64,000 bases of DNA, from the NCBI RefSeq assembly GCF_947498805.1, contig NZ_CANMLT010000002.1:310001-374000 (forward strand), written 5' to 3'. The notes beneath the pieces are model-generated. The model saw only the letters and a program-made list of their open reading frames with translations. It was not told where the DNA came from and did no database searches. Of the stretch, positions 26,334-33,678 are shown one piece after another. The first letter of the stretch is position 1, and each line of letters starts with the position of its first letter. The translations under genes were made by a program, and so were the position numbers. The stretch comes from an uncultured Tenacibaculum sp. Its GTDB lineage: Bacteria; Bacteroidota; Bacteroidia; Flavobacteriales; Flavobacteriaceae.

Positions 26334-26501
26334 ATGCTAAATTCAATTTCAAAATTAGGATCAGTTTTAAACAGAGAAGATCAAAGAACAATTAACGGAG
26401 GACAAATTCAATGTCCAAGAGGAATGGTATTAAGATGCAATTGGCTAGGGTGTTGGTGTGAAGCAGAAATAGATGATAGACCGAAAGATTTTGCTATGTA
26501 A
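26334..26501 (+). CDS. double-glycine-leader Cys-rich peptide 1 (bacteriocin-like)
   Basis: 55 residues. Leader MLNSISKLGSVLNREDQRTI-NGG (23 residues) has the C39-peptidase pattern: Leu at -12, Asp at -8, Ile at -4, Gly at -2 and -1. The core of 32 residues has four Cys (QIQC, LRC and GCWC), ending DRPKDFAM. Such leaders are cut and exported by peptidase-containing ABC transporters, as with class II bacteriocins and related peptides. No such transporter, modification enzyme or immunity gene is in the window. Too short for most gene finders; supported by its paralogue at 26694. Confidence 0.82.
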   Translation: MLNSISKLGSVLNREDQRTINGGQIQCPRGMVLRCNWLGCWCEAEIDDRPKDFAM

Positions 26502-26527
26502 TAAAAGTTTTCAAGTTTATTATTCTC

Positions 26528-26564
26528 ATAATGGCTAGTATAACATGATTCTACTAGCCATTAT
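26528..26564 (+). terminator. 13-bp hairpin after peptide 1
   Basis: ATAATGGCTAGTA pairs perfectly with TACTAGCCATTAT around an 11-nt loop. No T-run follows directly; a second 8-bp hairpin AGTGATTC / GAATCACT lies at 26576-26599. May end or stabilise the peptide mRNA. Confidence 0.5.
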
Positions 26565-26640
26565 GAACTCACTACAGTGATTCAAACTTTAGAATCACTT
26601 AATGTTTTTACTCAAAAAATTATTCATATTTCAAATTAAA

Positions 26641-26673
26641 TGCGGAACCTGAAAAGCATACAATAGAGTAAGG
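26641..26673 (+). promoter_or_regulatory. conserved 33-nt element, candidate ECF-sigma promoter (copy 2)
   Basis: Exact copy of 26281-26313, placed 360 bp later and at the same distance (53 nt from its start) from the ATG of peptide 2. Confidence 0.5.
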
Positions 26674-26693
26674 GTATTTAAAATCAATTAACC

Positions 26694-26900
26694 ATGCTAA
26701 AATCAATTTCTAAATTTGGAACTCTTTTAAACAAAGTAGAACAAAAAAACATTCATGGAGGAGGTCCTAGTTCACCATTTTGGTGTAACAATCCAGCAAA
26801 CTGGGGGCCACACCCAAAAGCTTGCTTAAGAGGACAAGAACGTGTATATAATGCTGCTTTAGGATATTGCGTATGTAAATCAAAAGCGGTTGACATGTAA
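26694..26900 (+). CDS. double-glycine-leader Cys-rich peptide 2 (bacteriocin-like)
   Basis: 68 residues. Leader MLKSISKFGTLLNKVEQK-NIHGG with Leu -12, Glu -8, Ile -4, Gly-Gly. The core of 45 residues is rich in Pro, Trp and Asn at its start and holds four Cys (FWC, KAC, YCVC), ending KAVDM. The leader is clearly homologous to that of peptide 1; the cores differ except for the shared LG-x-C/CxC and a terminal Met. This pattern of conserved leader and variable core is usual for exported antimicrobial or signalling peptides. Own terminator follows. Confidence 0.85.
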   Translation: MLKSISKFGTLLNKVEQKNIHGGGPSSPFWCNNPANWGPHPKACLRGQERVYNAALGYCVCKSKAVDM

Positions 26901-26931
26901 ATCCTGTTCAAGATTAGTTACTCTTTTTATT

Positions 26932-26976
26932 AAAAAACCAGAATACTAAGTAAATTGTTTAGTATTCTGGTTTCTT
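26932..26976 (+). terminator. terminator after peptide 2
   Basis: Stem AAACCAGAATACTAA / TTAGTATTCTGGTTT (15 bp, no mismatch), loop of 9 nt, moderate T-run. Confidence 0.8.
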
Positions 26977-27053
26977 AGGTTAAGAATACCTAGTGATGTG
27001 TATACCAACAAGTTTGTCATAAACCTAGTTTTACCTAACTAAAAATTATATTT

Positions 27054-27593
27054 ATGAGAAATAGTATTATCGCTAGGTATAAAAAGATACCTACAGGAAC
27101 CATTATTCCTTTCGCAGGTTCAAAAGAAATTTACGAAGAAAACCTTTCAAATTGGTTCTTAATTTGTGATGGATCAAGTTATTCTATTGAAGATTATGAA
27201 GACTTATACTCTGTTATTGGAACCATATGGGGAGGCACTGGAACTCCTGAATTTAACGTTCCTAATTTATTAGGGAGATTCTTAAGAGGCGCAGATTTAG
27301 GCGCAGGTGTAGATCCCGATGCAGAAACTAGAAAATCTATCGAAGGTAACGTAGTAGGCCCAGTTGTAGGCGGATACCAAAATGATGTCTTTAAACAACA
27401 TACGCATCAGTCACAAAATGCACATCAAAAAAATGGGAACCCAGACGGAGCTCAAGATGACGGTCCTAATAATGTTATTGGAAGAGAAAGGTCCTATTGG
27501 CGCAATGGAACGATATTTTCTGAAACTTCAAATGAAGGAGGTAAAGAAACTAGACCCGTGAATGCAGCCGTTCTTTTTCTAATTAAAACATAA
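27054..27593 (+). CDS. orphan phage-tail-collar domain protein
   Basis: 179 residues. The tail-collar (microcystin-dependent-protein-like) domain is plain: PTGTIIPFAGSKEI at the start, WFLICDGSSYSIEDYEDLYS (about 34-53), FNVPNLLGRFLRGAD (about 76-90), the His-rich FKQHTHQSQNAH segment and ETRPVNAAVLFLIKT at the end. In phages this domain sits in tail fibres; free-standing copies occur widely in bacterial genomes. No signal peptide, no other phage gene nearby. Starts 153 bp after the second peptide gene. Its function, and any link with the peptides, are unknown. Confidence 0.82.
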   Translation: MRNSIIARYKKIPTGTIIPFAGSKEIYEENLSNWFLICDGSSYSIEDYEDLYSVIGTIWGGTGTPEFNVPNLLGRFLRGADLGAGVDPDAETRKSIEGNVVGPVVGGYQNDVFKQHTHQSQNAHQKNGNPDGAQDDGPNNVIGRERSYWRNGTIFSETSNEGGKETRPVNAAVLFLIKT

Positions 27594-27622
27594 AAAAAAG
27601 CCTCCGAACTGGAGGCTTTTTT
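27593..27622. terminator. bidirectional terminator between tail-collar gene and lon
   Basis: AAAAAAAGCCTCC-GAACT-GGAGGCTTTTTT, symmetrical with A- and T-runs on both sides; serves both convergent genes. Confidence 0.88.
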
Positions 27623-27624
27623 AG

Positions 27625-30081
27625 TTATGCTAACTTCTTGGCATTCTTAACTTTTTGCTTAGTAAGTGCAATATCAATCACCTCACTCATTTCAGTTACA
27701 TAATGGAATGTTAATCCTTTTAAATAACTTTGATTAATTTCTTCTATGTCTCTTTTATTATCGATACATAAAATGATTTCTTTAATATTAGCTCTTTTTG
27801 CAGCTAATATTTTCTCTTTAATTCCACCAACCGGTAATACTTTACCTCTCAAAGTAATTTCACCAGTCATCGCTATTTTATTTTTAACTTTTCTTTGCGT
27901 AAATACAGATACTAAAGAGGTTAACATTGTTATTCCTGCACTTGGTCCATCTTTAGGAGTTGCTCCTTCTGGTACGTGAATATGAACATCGTACTTATTT
28001 AAAACCTCAGGCTCAATTCCAAACTCTTCGGCATTTGCCTTGATATATTTCATCGCTATAGTTGAAGATTCCTTCATTACAGTCCCTAAGTTACCTGTAA
28101 TTGAAAGCACACCTTCTCCTTTTGATAAAATAGACTCGATAAATAAAATATCTCCTCCAACACTAGTCCAAGCTAAACCTGTTACAACACCTGCTGTATC
28201 ATTATTTTCATACTTATCTCGTTCTAAACGTGCTGGACCTAAAATAGTTTCAATATCATCATTCGTTAAAGATATATTATACTCCTCCTCCATGGCTATA
28301 GATTTTGCAGCATAACGAACTACTTTGGCTACTTGCTTTTCTAAAGTACGTACTCCAGATTCTCTTGTATATCCTTCAACTATTTTTTCAATTTGAGATT
28401 TTCCTAGCTTTAAATGTTCATCATTTAATCCATGCTCTTTTAATTGCTTAGGTAATAAATACTTCTTAGCTATCTCAACTTTTTCCTCAATAGTATATCC
28501 TGTAACATTAATTATTTCCATTCGATCACGAAGAGCCCATGGAATTTGGTTGATGTTATTAGCAGTAGCAATAAATAACACCTTAGAAAGGTCGTAACCC
28601 ACTTCTAAATAGTTATCATAAAACTCTGTATTTTGTTCTGGATCTAATACTTCTAACATTGCTGAAGAAGGGTCTCCCTGATGACTTTGACTTAATTTAT
28701 CTATTTCATCTAATACAAATACAGGGTTTGATGTCCCAGCCTTTTTTATGTTTTGAATTAAACGCCCAGGCATCGCTCCAATATATGTTTTACGATGTCC
28801 TCTAATCTCTGCTTCATCTCGTAATCCTCCCAAAGACATACGTACATACTTACGTCCTAAGGCTTCTGCTACCGACTTTCCTAAAGAGGTTTTACCAACT
28901 CCTGGAGGTCCATACAAACAAATAATAGGCGATTTCATATCTCCACGAAGCTTTAAAACCGCTAAGTGTTCAATGATACGTTCTTTTACTTTCTCTAACC
29001 CAAAATGGTCTCTATCTAGAATCTTTTGTGCTTTCTTTAAATCAAATTTATCTTGAGAATATTCTCCCCAAGGTAATTCTAGCATTAATTCTAAATAATT
29101 ACGCTGTACACCATACTCTGCCATTTGAGGATTCATTCGTTTTAAACGATTTAATTCTTTCTCAAATGACTCTGCAACTTCCTTATTCCACTTCTTAGTT
29201 TTAGCTTTTGAACGCATTTCATCAAGCTCTTGATCATGTGAAACGCCTCCTAACTCTTCTTGAATGGTTTTTAGTTGTTGATGCAGATAATATTCACGTT
29301 GTTGCTTATCTAAATCAGAACGTGTTTTGGATTGAATATCGTTACGCAATTGTAACTTTTGCAATTCTTTATCTAAATTCTTAAGCGTTAACAATGCTCT
29401 TTCTTTTAGATTATCTTTCTCTAAAAGAACTTGCTTTTGAGCAACACTTAAATCCATATTAGATGAAATAAAATTCACTAAAAATGAATTAGACTGAATA
29501 TTTTTAATCGCAAAAGAAGCCTCTGAAGGCAACATAGGATTTTCTTTGATAACTTCTAAAGCTAAATCTTTTATAGACTCTATAATAGCATCAAACTCCT
29601 TTAGGTCATCAATATCTCTTTCATCTACAGCTTCATGTACTTTCGCTTTTAAATAAGGCTCTTCTTGTATAATCTCATCAATTTCAAAACGTTTTTTACC
29701 TTGTATAATCACGGTAGTATTACCGTCAGGCATTTTTAAAACTCTTAAAATTTGAGCTACAACTCCTGTTTTATGAATATCGTCAAGTGTAGGGTTTTCA
29801 ACATCTCCATTCTTCTGCGCAACAACTCCTACAACTTTATCTCCTTCATTAGCATCTTTTATTAATTGAATTGATTTATCTCTTCCAGCAGTAATTGGAA
29901 TAACTACACCAGGAAATAACACTGTATTTCTTAGGGGAAGGATAGGTAACTCGTCAGGAATTTCTTCCTTATTCATGTTTTCTTCATCTTCTGGAGTTAA
30001 TAAGGGGATTAACTCAGAATTCTCGTTAAAAACATCTTGAAGCGACAAGTTGTCTAAATGTATAATTTTTGATTTACTCAT
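27625..30081 (-). CDS. lon: ATP-dependent protease La (LonA)
   Basis: 818 residues. N-terminal substrate-binding LAN domain ([19 protein letters not shown], about 44-62), AAA+ module with Walker [15 protein letters not shown] (about 390) and Walker [11 protein letters not shown], and a C-terminal Ser-Lys protease with DGPSAGITM (Ser about 710) and the Lys in [12 protein letters not shown] (about 753). Degrades misfolded and regulatory proteins in the cytoplasm. Single gene; the palindrome at 30095-30107, just before its start, may mediate heat-shock control. Confidence 0.97.
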   Translation of the reverse strand: MSKSKIIHLDNLSLQDVFNENSELIPLLTPEDEENMNKEEIPDELPILPLRNTVLFPGVVIPITAGRDKSIQLIKDANEGDKVVGVVAQKNGDVENPTLDDIHKTGVVAQILRVLKMPDGNTTVIIQGKKRFEIDEIIQEEPYLKAKVHEAVDERDIDDLKEFDAIIESIKDLALEVIKENPMLPSEASFAIKNIQSNSFLVNFISSNMDLSVAQKQVLLEKDNLKERALLTLKNLDKELQKLQLRNDIQSKTRSDLDKQQREYYLHQQLKTIQEELGGVSHDQELDEMRSKAKTKKWNKEVAESFEKELNRLKRMNPQMAEYGVQRNYLELMLELPWGEYSQDKFDLKKAQKILDRDHFGLEKVKERIIEHLAVLKLRGDMKSPIICLYGPPGVGKTSLGKSVAEALGRKYVRMSLGGLRDEAEIRGHRKTYIGAMPGRLIQNIKKAGTSNPVFVLDEIDKLSQSHQGDPSSAMLEVLDPEQNTEFYDNYLEVGYDLSKVLFIATANNINQIPWALRDRMEIINVTGYTIEEKVEIAKKYLLPKQLKEHGLNDEHLKLGKSQIEKIVEGYTRESGVRTLEKQVAKVVRYAAKSIAMEEEYNISLTNDDIETILGPARLERDKYENNDTAGVVTGLAWTSVGGDILFIESILSKGEGVLSITGNLGTVMKESSTIAMKYIKANAEEFGIEPEVLNKYDVHIHVPEGATPKDGPSAGITMLTSLVSVFTQRKVKNKIAMTGEITLRGKVLPVGGIKEKILAAKRANIKEIILCIDNKRDIEEINQSYLKGLTFHYVTEMSEVIDIALTKQKVKNAKKLA

Positions 30082-30094
30082 AATCTTAATAATC

Positions 30095-30107
30095 TGTCAT
30101 ACTGACA
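30095..30107. promoter_or_regulatory. palindrome upstream of lon, candidate stress operator
   Basis: TGTCA-TAC-TGACA, 14 bp before the lon start codon. Perfect 5-3-5 palindrome in otherwise AT-rich sequence. The 210-bp gap between lon and the 30293 gene has no other gene. Confidence 0.4.
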
Positions 30108-30253
30108 TTTTAAAAACAATTTATTCTTATTTTTAAAATATCTTTAATTATAAATAGCTCATAAACACTAGGCTTAATAGCATTCACTTTGTTTTCTTAC
30201 TCTTTTAAGTCAATTCTTATGCCAACCTTATTTTATTTATCTTGTAACTATTT

Positions 30254-30261
30254 TAATTTTG
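30254..30261 (+). promoter_or_regulatory. -7 element of the 30293 operon
   Basis: TAATTTTG matches TAnnTTTG, 31 bp before the ATG. Confidence 0.45.
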
Positions 30262-30292
30262 AGTCGTCAAATAGAAAACTAACAAACACACT

Positions 30293-30982
30293 ATGAAAAC
30301 TAAATTTTATCTTTTTTCTTTTCTAACCATTTTATTATTCGCTAGCTGTTCTTCTAAGAAAAATTCCGAGGACTTTATAAATGAAGTTTCTGGTCGTTAC
30401 TACTTTAATGCAGATGAAATTATTGAAGTATATTTTGAAAACAAAGAGTTGTTATTAAAATGGAGAAATAAAAATATAACTCCGCTAAAAATAAACGATA
30501 CTGCTTTTTATGTTCGTGAGTTAAACGAGAAACTTTTGTTTGACACTAGGAATAATCTAATTACACTTGCAGAGAAACGTGAACATAAAGGTGAAAAGTA
30601 CGTTTTTAATAAATTAATGAAAGGCGAAAAAACGCCGAGTGAATATCTTGCTGAAGATAATTATGAAATGGCTTTAAAAGGTTATCAAACTATTAAAGAA
30701 AAAGATAGTTTAAACCCTGTTGTTAAAGAACGTACCTTAAATAGATTAGGATATAAGTTTTTACGAAATGATGAATATGAAAAGGCCATCAATGTTTTTA
30801 ATATCAATATAACTCTATATCCTAAAAGCTCAAATACCTATGATAGTATGGGAGATGCCTATTTGCGTAAAAAGGATACGATTAAAGCTATTGAATACTA
30901 TAAAAAAGCCCTTGCTATTAACCCGGAAAACAGAAGTTCTAAAAGAGCTTTAAGAAGGTTAACTGAAAAAGAAGAAGAATAA
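30293..30982 (+). CDS. TPR-containing lipoprotein
   Basis: 229 residues. Lipobox LLFASC (Cys about 19), a beta-rich N-terminal half (SGRYYFNADEIIEVYF, KLLFDTRNNLITL) and C-terminal tetratricopeptide repeats (YKFLRNDEYEKAINVFN, YDSMGDAYLRKKDTIKAI, YYKKALAINPENRSSKRA; about 155-225). Likely a periplasmic-facing scaffold for protein contacts. Its stop overlaps the ATG of the next gene by one base, so the two genes are translationally coupled. Confidence 0.78.
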   Translation: MKTKFYLFSFLTILLFASCSSKKNSEDFINEVSGRYYFNADEIIEVYFENKELLLKWRNKNITPLKINDTAFYVRELNEKLLFDTRNNLITLAEKREHKGEKYVFNKLMKGEKTPSEYLAEDNYEMALKGYQTIKEKDSLNPVVKERTLNRLGYKFLRNDEYEKAINVFNINITLYPKSSNTYDSMGDAYLRKKDTIKAIEYYKKALAINPENRSSKRALRRLTEKEEE

Positions 30983-31515
30983 TGGATACTTTAAAATACC
31001 CAATTGGTACCCCCAATATTCCAAATGATGTATCTACTGAATTGATCAATACATGGATTCAGATCATAGAAGAATTTCCTGCAAAGTTAACCACATTGGT
31101 TGAAGAATTATCTGAAGAGCAGCTTGACACTCCCTACAGAACTGATGGCTGGACTATTAGACAGGTAATACATCATTGTGCAGATAGTCATCATAATTCT
31201 TATACTCGTTTTAAATGGACTTTAACCGAAGACAAGCCCGTTATTAAAGCTTATTTTGAAGATCGCTGGGCAGAATTAATTGACTATAAAGCTCCCATAA
31301 TTCTTTCTTTAAATCACCTAACTGCATTACATGCAAAATGGGTGTATTTCTTACAAAGACTTTCTAAAGATGACTTGGTCAAGGTTTTTATTCATCCTGA
31401 AGGAAACGAAGAAGTTAGTTTAAAAGAAAACATTGGTATATACGCATGGCATTGCCAGCATCATTACGCACACATAGAACAATTAATGTTAAGAAAAAAT
31501 TGGATAGAAGGTTAA
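30982..31515 (+). CDS. DinB-fold metal-dependent enzyme, YfiT/bacillithiol transferase-like
   Basis: 177 residues. Starts LKYPIGTPNIP, as YfiT proteins do; the four-helix DinB fold has the three His metal site in VIHHCADSHHNSYTRFK (about 56-72) and WHCQHHYAHIEQL (about 158-170). YfiT-like enzymes are putative metal hydrolases or thiol S-transferases; many Bacteroidota make bacillithiol, but the reaction here is not proven. Convergent 4-bp overlap with the LysM gene. Confidence 0.85.
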   Translation: MDTLKYPIGTPNIPNDVSTELINTWIQIIEEFPAKLTTLVEELSEEQLDTPYRTDGWTIRQVIHHCADSHHNSYTRFKWTLTEDKPVIKAYFEDRWAELIDYKAPIILSLNHLTALHAKWVYFLQRLSKDDLVKVFIHPEGNEEVSLKENIGIYAWHCQHHYAHIEQLMLRKNWIEG

Positions 31516-31937
31516 TGTTCGTGTTTTAATACACTAATATCTCCTTTTAAAAAGTCCTTTTTTTCTTCCATATTATGTGCATAACCGATAATAATTTCTT
31601 TACCTACAGCAAGTGTCTTCAATACTTTAGCGTTGTTTAACATATTAATATCGTCAACACTTATATCATACTTTTTCGCAATAGACCTAACAGTTTCACC
31701 TCGTTTTACTACATGCGTTAAAGTAGGATCAAAAATTTCATCGTCTTCATCGTCCTCGAATTCTATTTTCTCTCTAATACTTTCTGGTAACTCTCTGGTT
31801 ACTTTTCCTGTTTTTAAATTAATATAAGCAGGCTTTCCTTTAAGAGAAATTAAGCTCCAACCCTGTGGTAATTTTAGTTTTTGAGAAAAAATAAGAGAAC
31901 AATTCAATAGGAAAAAGAAAAGTAATAGTCGTTTCAT
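31512..31937 (-). CDS. LysM domain secreted protein
   Basis: 141 residues from ATG 31937 (MKRLLLFFFLLNCSLIFSQ signal peptide); the ORF extends to 32027 but that part overlaps the LysE gene. A very acidic stretch (EFEDDEDDEIFD, about 65-76) precedes one LysM motif (HVVKRGETVRSIAKKYDISVDDINMLNNA, read as consecutive parts about 82-110). LysM binds peptidoglycan glycan chains. There is no catalytic domain, so it may anchor or sense cell wall. Last gene of the pyrD-lysE-lysM run. Confidence 0.85.
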   Translation of the reverse strand: MKRLLLFFFLLNCSLIFSQKLKLPQGWSLISLKGKPAYINLKTGKVTRELPESIREKIEFEDDEDDEIFDPTLTHVVKRGETVRSIAKKYDISVDDINMLNNAKVLKTLAVGKEIIIGYAHNMEEKKDFLKGDISVLKHEH

Positions 31938-31975
31938 AGTTTGAGTTTGGCAGTCCAAATATAATTTTTTTTCTT

Positions 31976-32590
31976 TTAAATTAAAATTAGTGCTGCAATA
32001 CCTATAAAAACGACAATCTGTGCCCATTTTAAATAGACTCCTACTTGTTCATTTTGCTTGATATAGGTAGAAATTGAACCTGCCAATAGGGCTATTGAAG
32101 AAAATATAATAAATGAACTTAGAATAAATAAACCTCCTAAAACATAAAATTGAATGACATTTGAAATACTATCAGAAAACAAAAACTGAGGAAAAAACGC
32201 CAAGAAGAAAATGGTAACCTTTGGATTTAAAACATTCATCCAAAAACCGGTTTTAAAAAGCTGAAAAGTGGACTTCTTCTCTACTCCTTCTGTGGAAAAT
32301 GCAATTTTTGCATCACTTTTATATACTTGAAATGCCAGGTATAATAAATACCCTGCCCCCAATAACTTTATTACAAAGAATAAACTAGGATTCTGTTTGA
32401 TAACTTCCGAAACCCCAAATGCAACCAGTGTTGTATGGATAATACAGCCCGTCATCAATCCTGCAACAGTAGCCAATCCATACTTTTTTCCGTTGACAAT
32501 ACTTTGTGTTAATACAAAAATATTATCTGGTCCAGGAGAAATAGCCAAAGTAGCCGTTGCAAATACGAAAGAAAGAAGGGTTTCTAGCAT
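31976..32590 (-). CDS. LysE/RhtB family amino-acid exporter
   Basis: 204 residues with about six membrane helices. The family signature SPGPDNIFVLTQSIVNGKKY (about 18-37) and the following GLATVAGLMTGCIIHT are clear; NPKVTIFFLAFFPQFL (about 122-137) is the second conserved block. Exports amino acids or derivatives such as homoserine lactone; substrate not predictable. Three base pairs after pyrD, hence probably cotranscribed. Confidence 0.88.
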   Translation of the reverse strand: MLETLLSFVFATATLAISPGPDNIFVLTQSIVNGKKYGLATVAGLMTGCIIHTTLVAFGVSEVIKQNPSLFFVIKLLGAGYLLYLAFQVYKSDAKIAFSTEGVEKKSTFQLFKTGFWMNVLNPKVTIFFLAFFPQFLFSDSISNVIQFYVLGGLFILSSFIIFSSIALLAGSISTYIKQNEQVGVYLKWAQIVVFIGIAALILI

Positions 32591-32593
32591 AGT

Positions 32594-33628
32594 TTAGTTT
32601 TCTGCTAAAATAGCTTTATTGATTCTTTTTACCAAGCTTGGTCCTTCATAAATAAACCCAGTATAAATTTGAACCAAATCTGCTCCTGCTTTTAGCTTCT
32701 CTAAAGCATCTTTTTCTGAATGAATACCTCCTACTCCAATTATAGGAAATGCTTTCTTAGAATTATCCGCTAGGTATTTTATAACACGAGTACTTCTTTC
32801 TTTAACGGGTTGTCCACTTAAACCTCCATTACCAATTTCTTGCAGCCTTTCTTCTGAAGCTTTTAAACCTTCACGATTTACGGAAGTATTTGAAGCTATC
32901 ACTCCATCTATTTTAGTTGCTGCAACCAATTCAATAATCTCATCTAATTGCTGATTGTTTAAATCTGGAGCTATCTTTAATAAAATTGGCTTTTGTTCTT
33001 CTTCTTGATTATTCAATTTCTGAACTTCAGTAATTAATTCTTTTAAATAATCTGCATCTTCTAATTTAGCATGGCTACTCACATTCGGACAACTTACATT
33101 TAGTACGAAATAATCTACATATGGGTGTAATCCTTTAAAACAGGTCACATAATCTTCGGTATAATTTTCTGGTTTGGTTAGCGTATTCTTACCAATATTA
33201 CCACCAATGATTAACTTTCCTTTATTCTTTTTTAATTGTTCAATCGCTGCCTCTAATCCTTCATTATTGAATCCCATTCTATTAATGATTCCTTTATCAT
33301 CTTTTAAACGGAATAATCTTTTTTTCGGGTTACCTACTTGTCCTTTTGGCGTTACCGTTCCTATTTCAATAAAACCAAATCCAAAATCTGCAAGCTCATT
33401 ATACAAAACCGCATTTTTATCAAAACCAGCAGCCAAACCAACCGGATTTTTAAAAGTCAATCCAAATAATGTACGTTCTAAGCGCTTATCATTTACTTGA
33501 TACATTCCTCTAAACAAAGAAGACATCAAAGGTACTTTTGATAAAAACTTAACTAATGAAAACGTAAAATAGTGAATCCTTTCTGGATCAAATAAAAAGA
33601 AAATCGGACGAATAAATACCTTATACAT
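32594..33628 (-). CDS. pyrD: dihydroorotate dehydrogenase (quinone), class 2
   Basis: Oxidises dihydroorotate to orotate in pyrimidine synthesis, passing electrons to quinone at the inner membrane. 344 residues. N-terminal hydrophobic/amphipathic extension of class 2 enzymes ([17 protein letters not shown]), FMN-site segments [12 protein letters not shown] and [12 protein letters not shown], and the class 2 catalytic serine in [10 protein letters not shown] (about 177-186). C-terminal FMN-phosphate site [15 protein letters not shown]. Follows pheT on the same strand but separated by a terminator. Confidence 0.96.
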   Translation of the reverse strand: MYKVFIRPIFFLFDPERIHYFTFSLVKFLSKVPLMSSLFRGMYQVNDKRLERTLFGLTFKNPVGLAAGFDKNAVLYNELADFGFGFIEIGTVTPKGQVGNPKKRLFRLKDDKGIINRMGFNNEGLEAAIEQLKKNKGKLIIGGNIGKNTLTKPENYTEDYVTCFKGLHPYVDYFVLNVSCPNVSSHAKLEDADYLKELITEVQKLNNQEEEQKPILLKIAPDLNNQQLDEIIELVAATKIDGVIASNTSVNREGLKASEERLQEIGNGGLSGQPVKERSTRVIKYLADNSKKAFPIIGVGGIHSEKDALEKLKAGADLVQIYTGFIYEGPSLVKRINKAILAEN

Positions 33629-33643
33629 AATTAATTATCAAAT

Positions 33644-33673
33644 ATAAAAAAAGCCCCAATACAATTGGAGCTT
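33644..33673 (-). terminator. terminator of pheT
   Basis: Minus-strand stem AGCTCCAAT / ATTGGGGCT with a 3-nt loop (one mismatch), followed by TTTTTTT. Confidence 0.7.
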
Positions 33674-33678
33674 CTGAA

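Noticed and set aside
26528..26599. Insertion-sequence ends (two hairpins between the peptide genes)
   Set aside because: The hairpins are nested stems next to each other, not terminal repeats around a transposase; better read as mRNA 3' structures.
27054..27593. Prophage remnant
   Set aside because: Only one phage-like domain; no integrase, capsid, terminase or att repeats; neighbours lon and peptide genes are normal chromosome.
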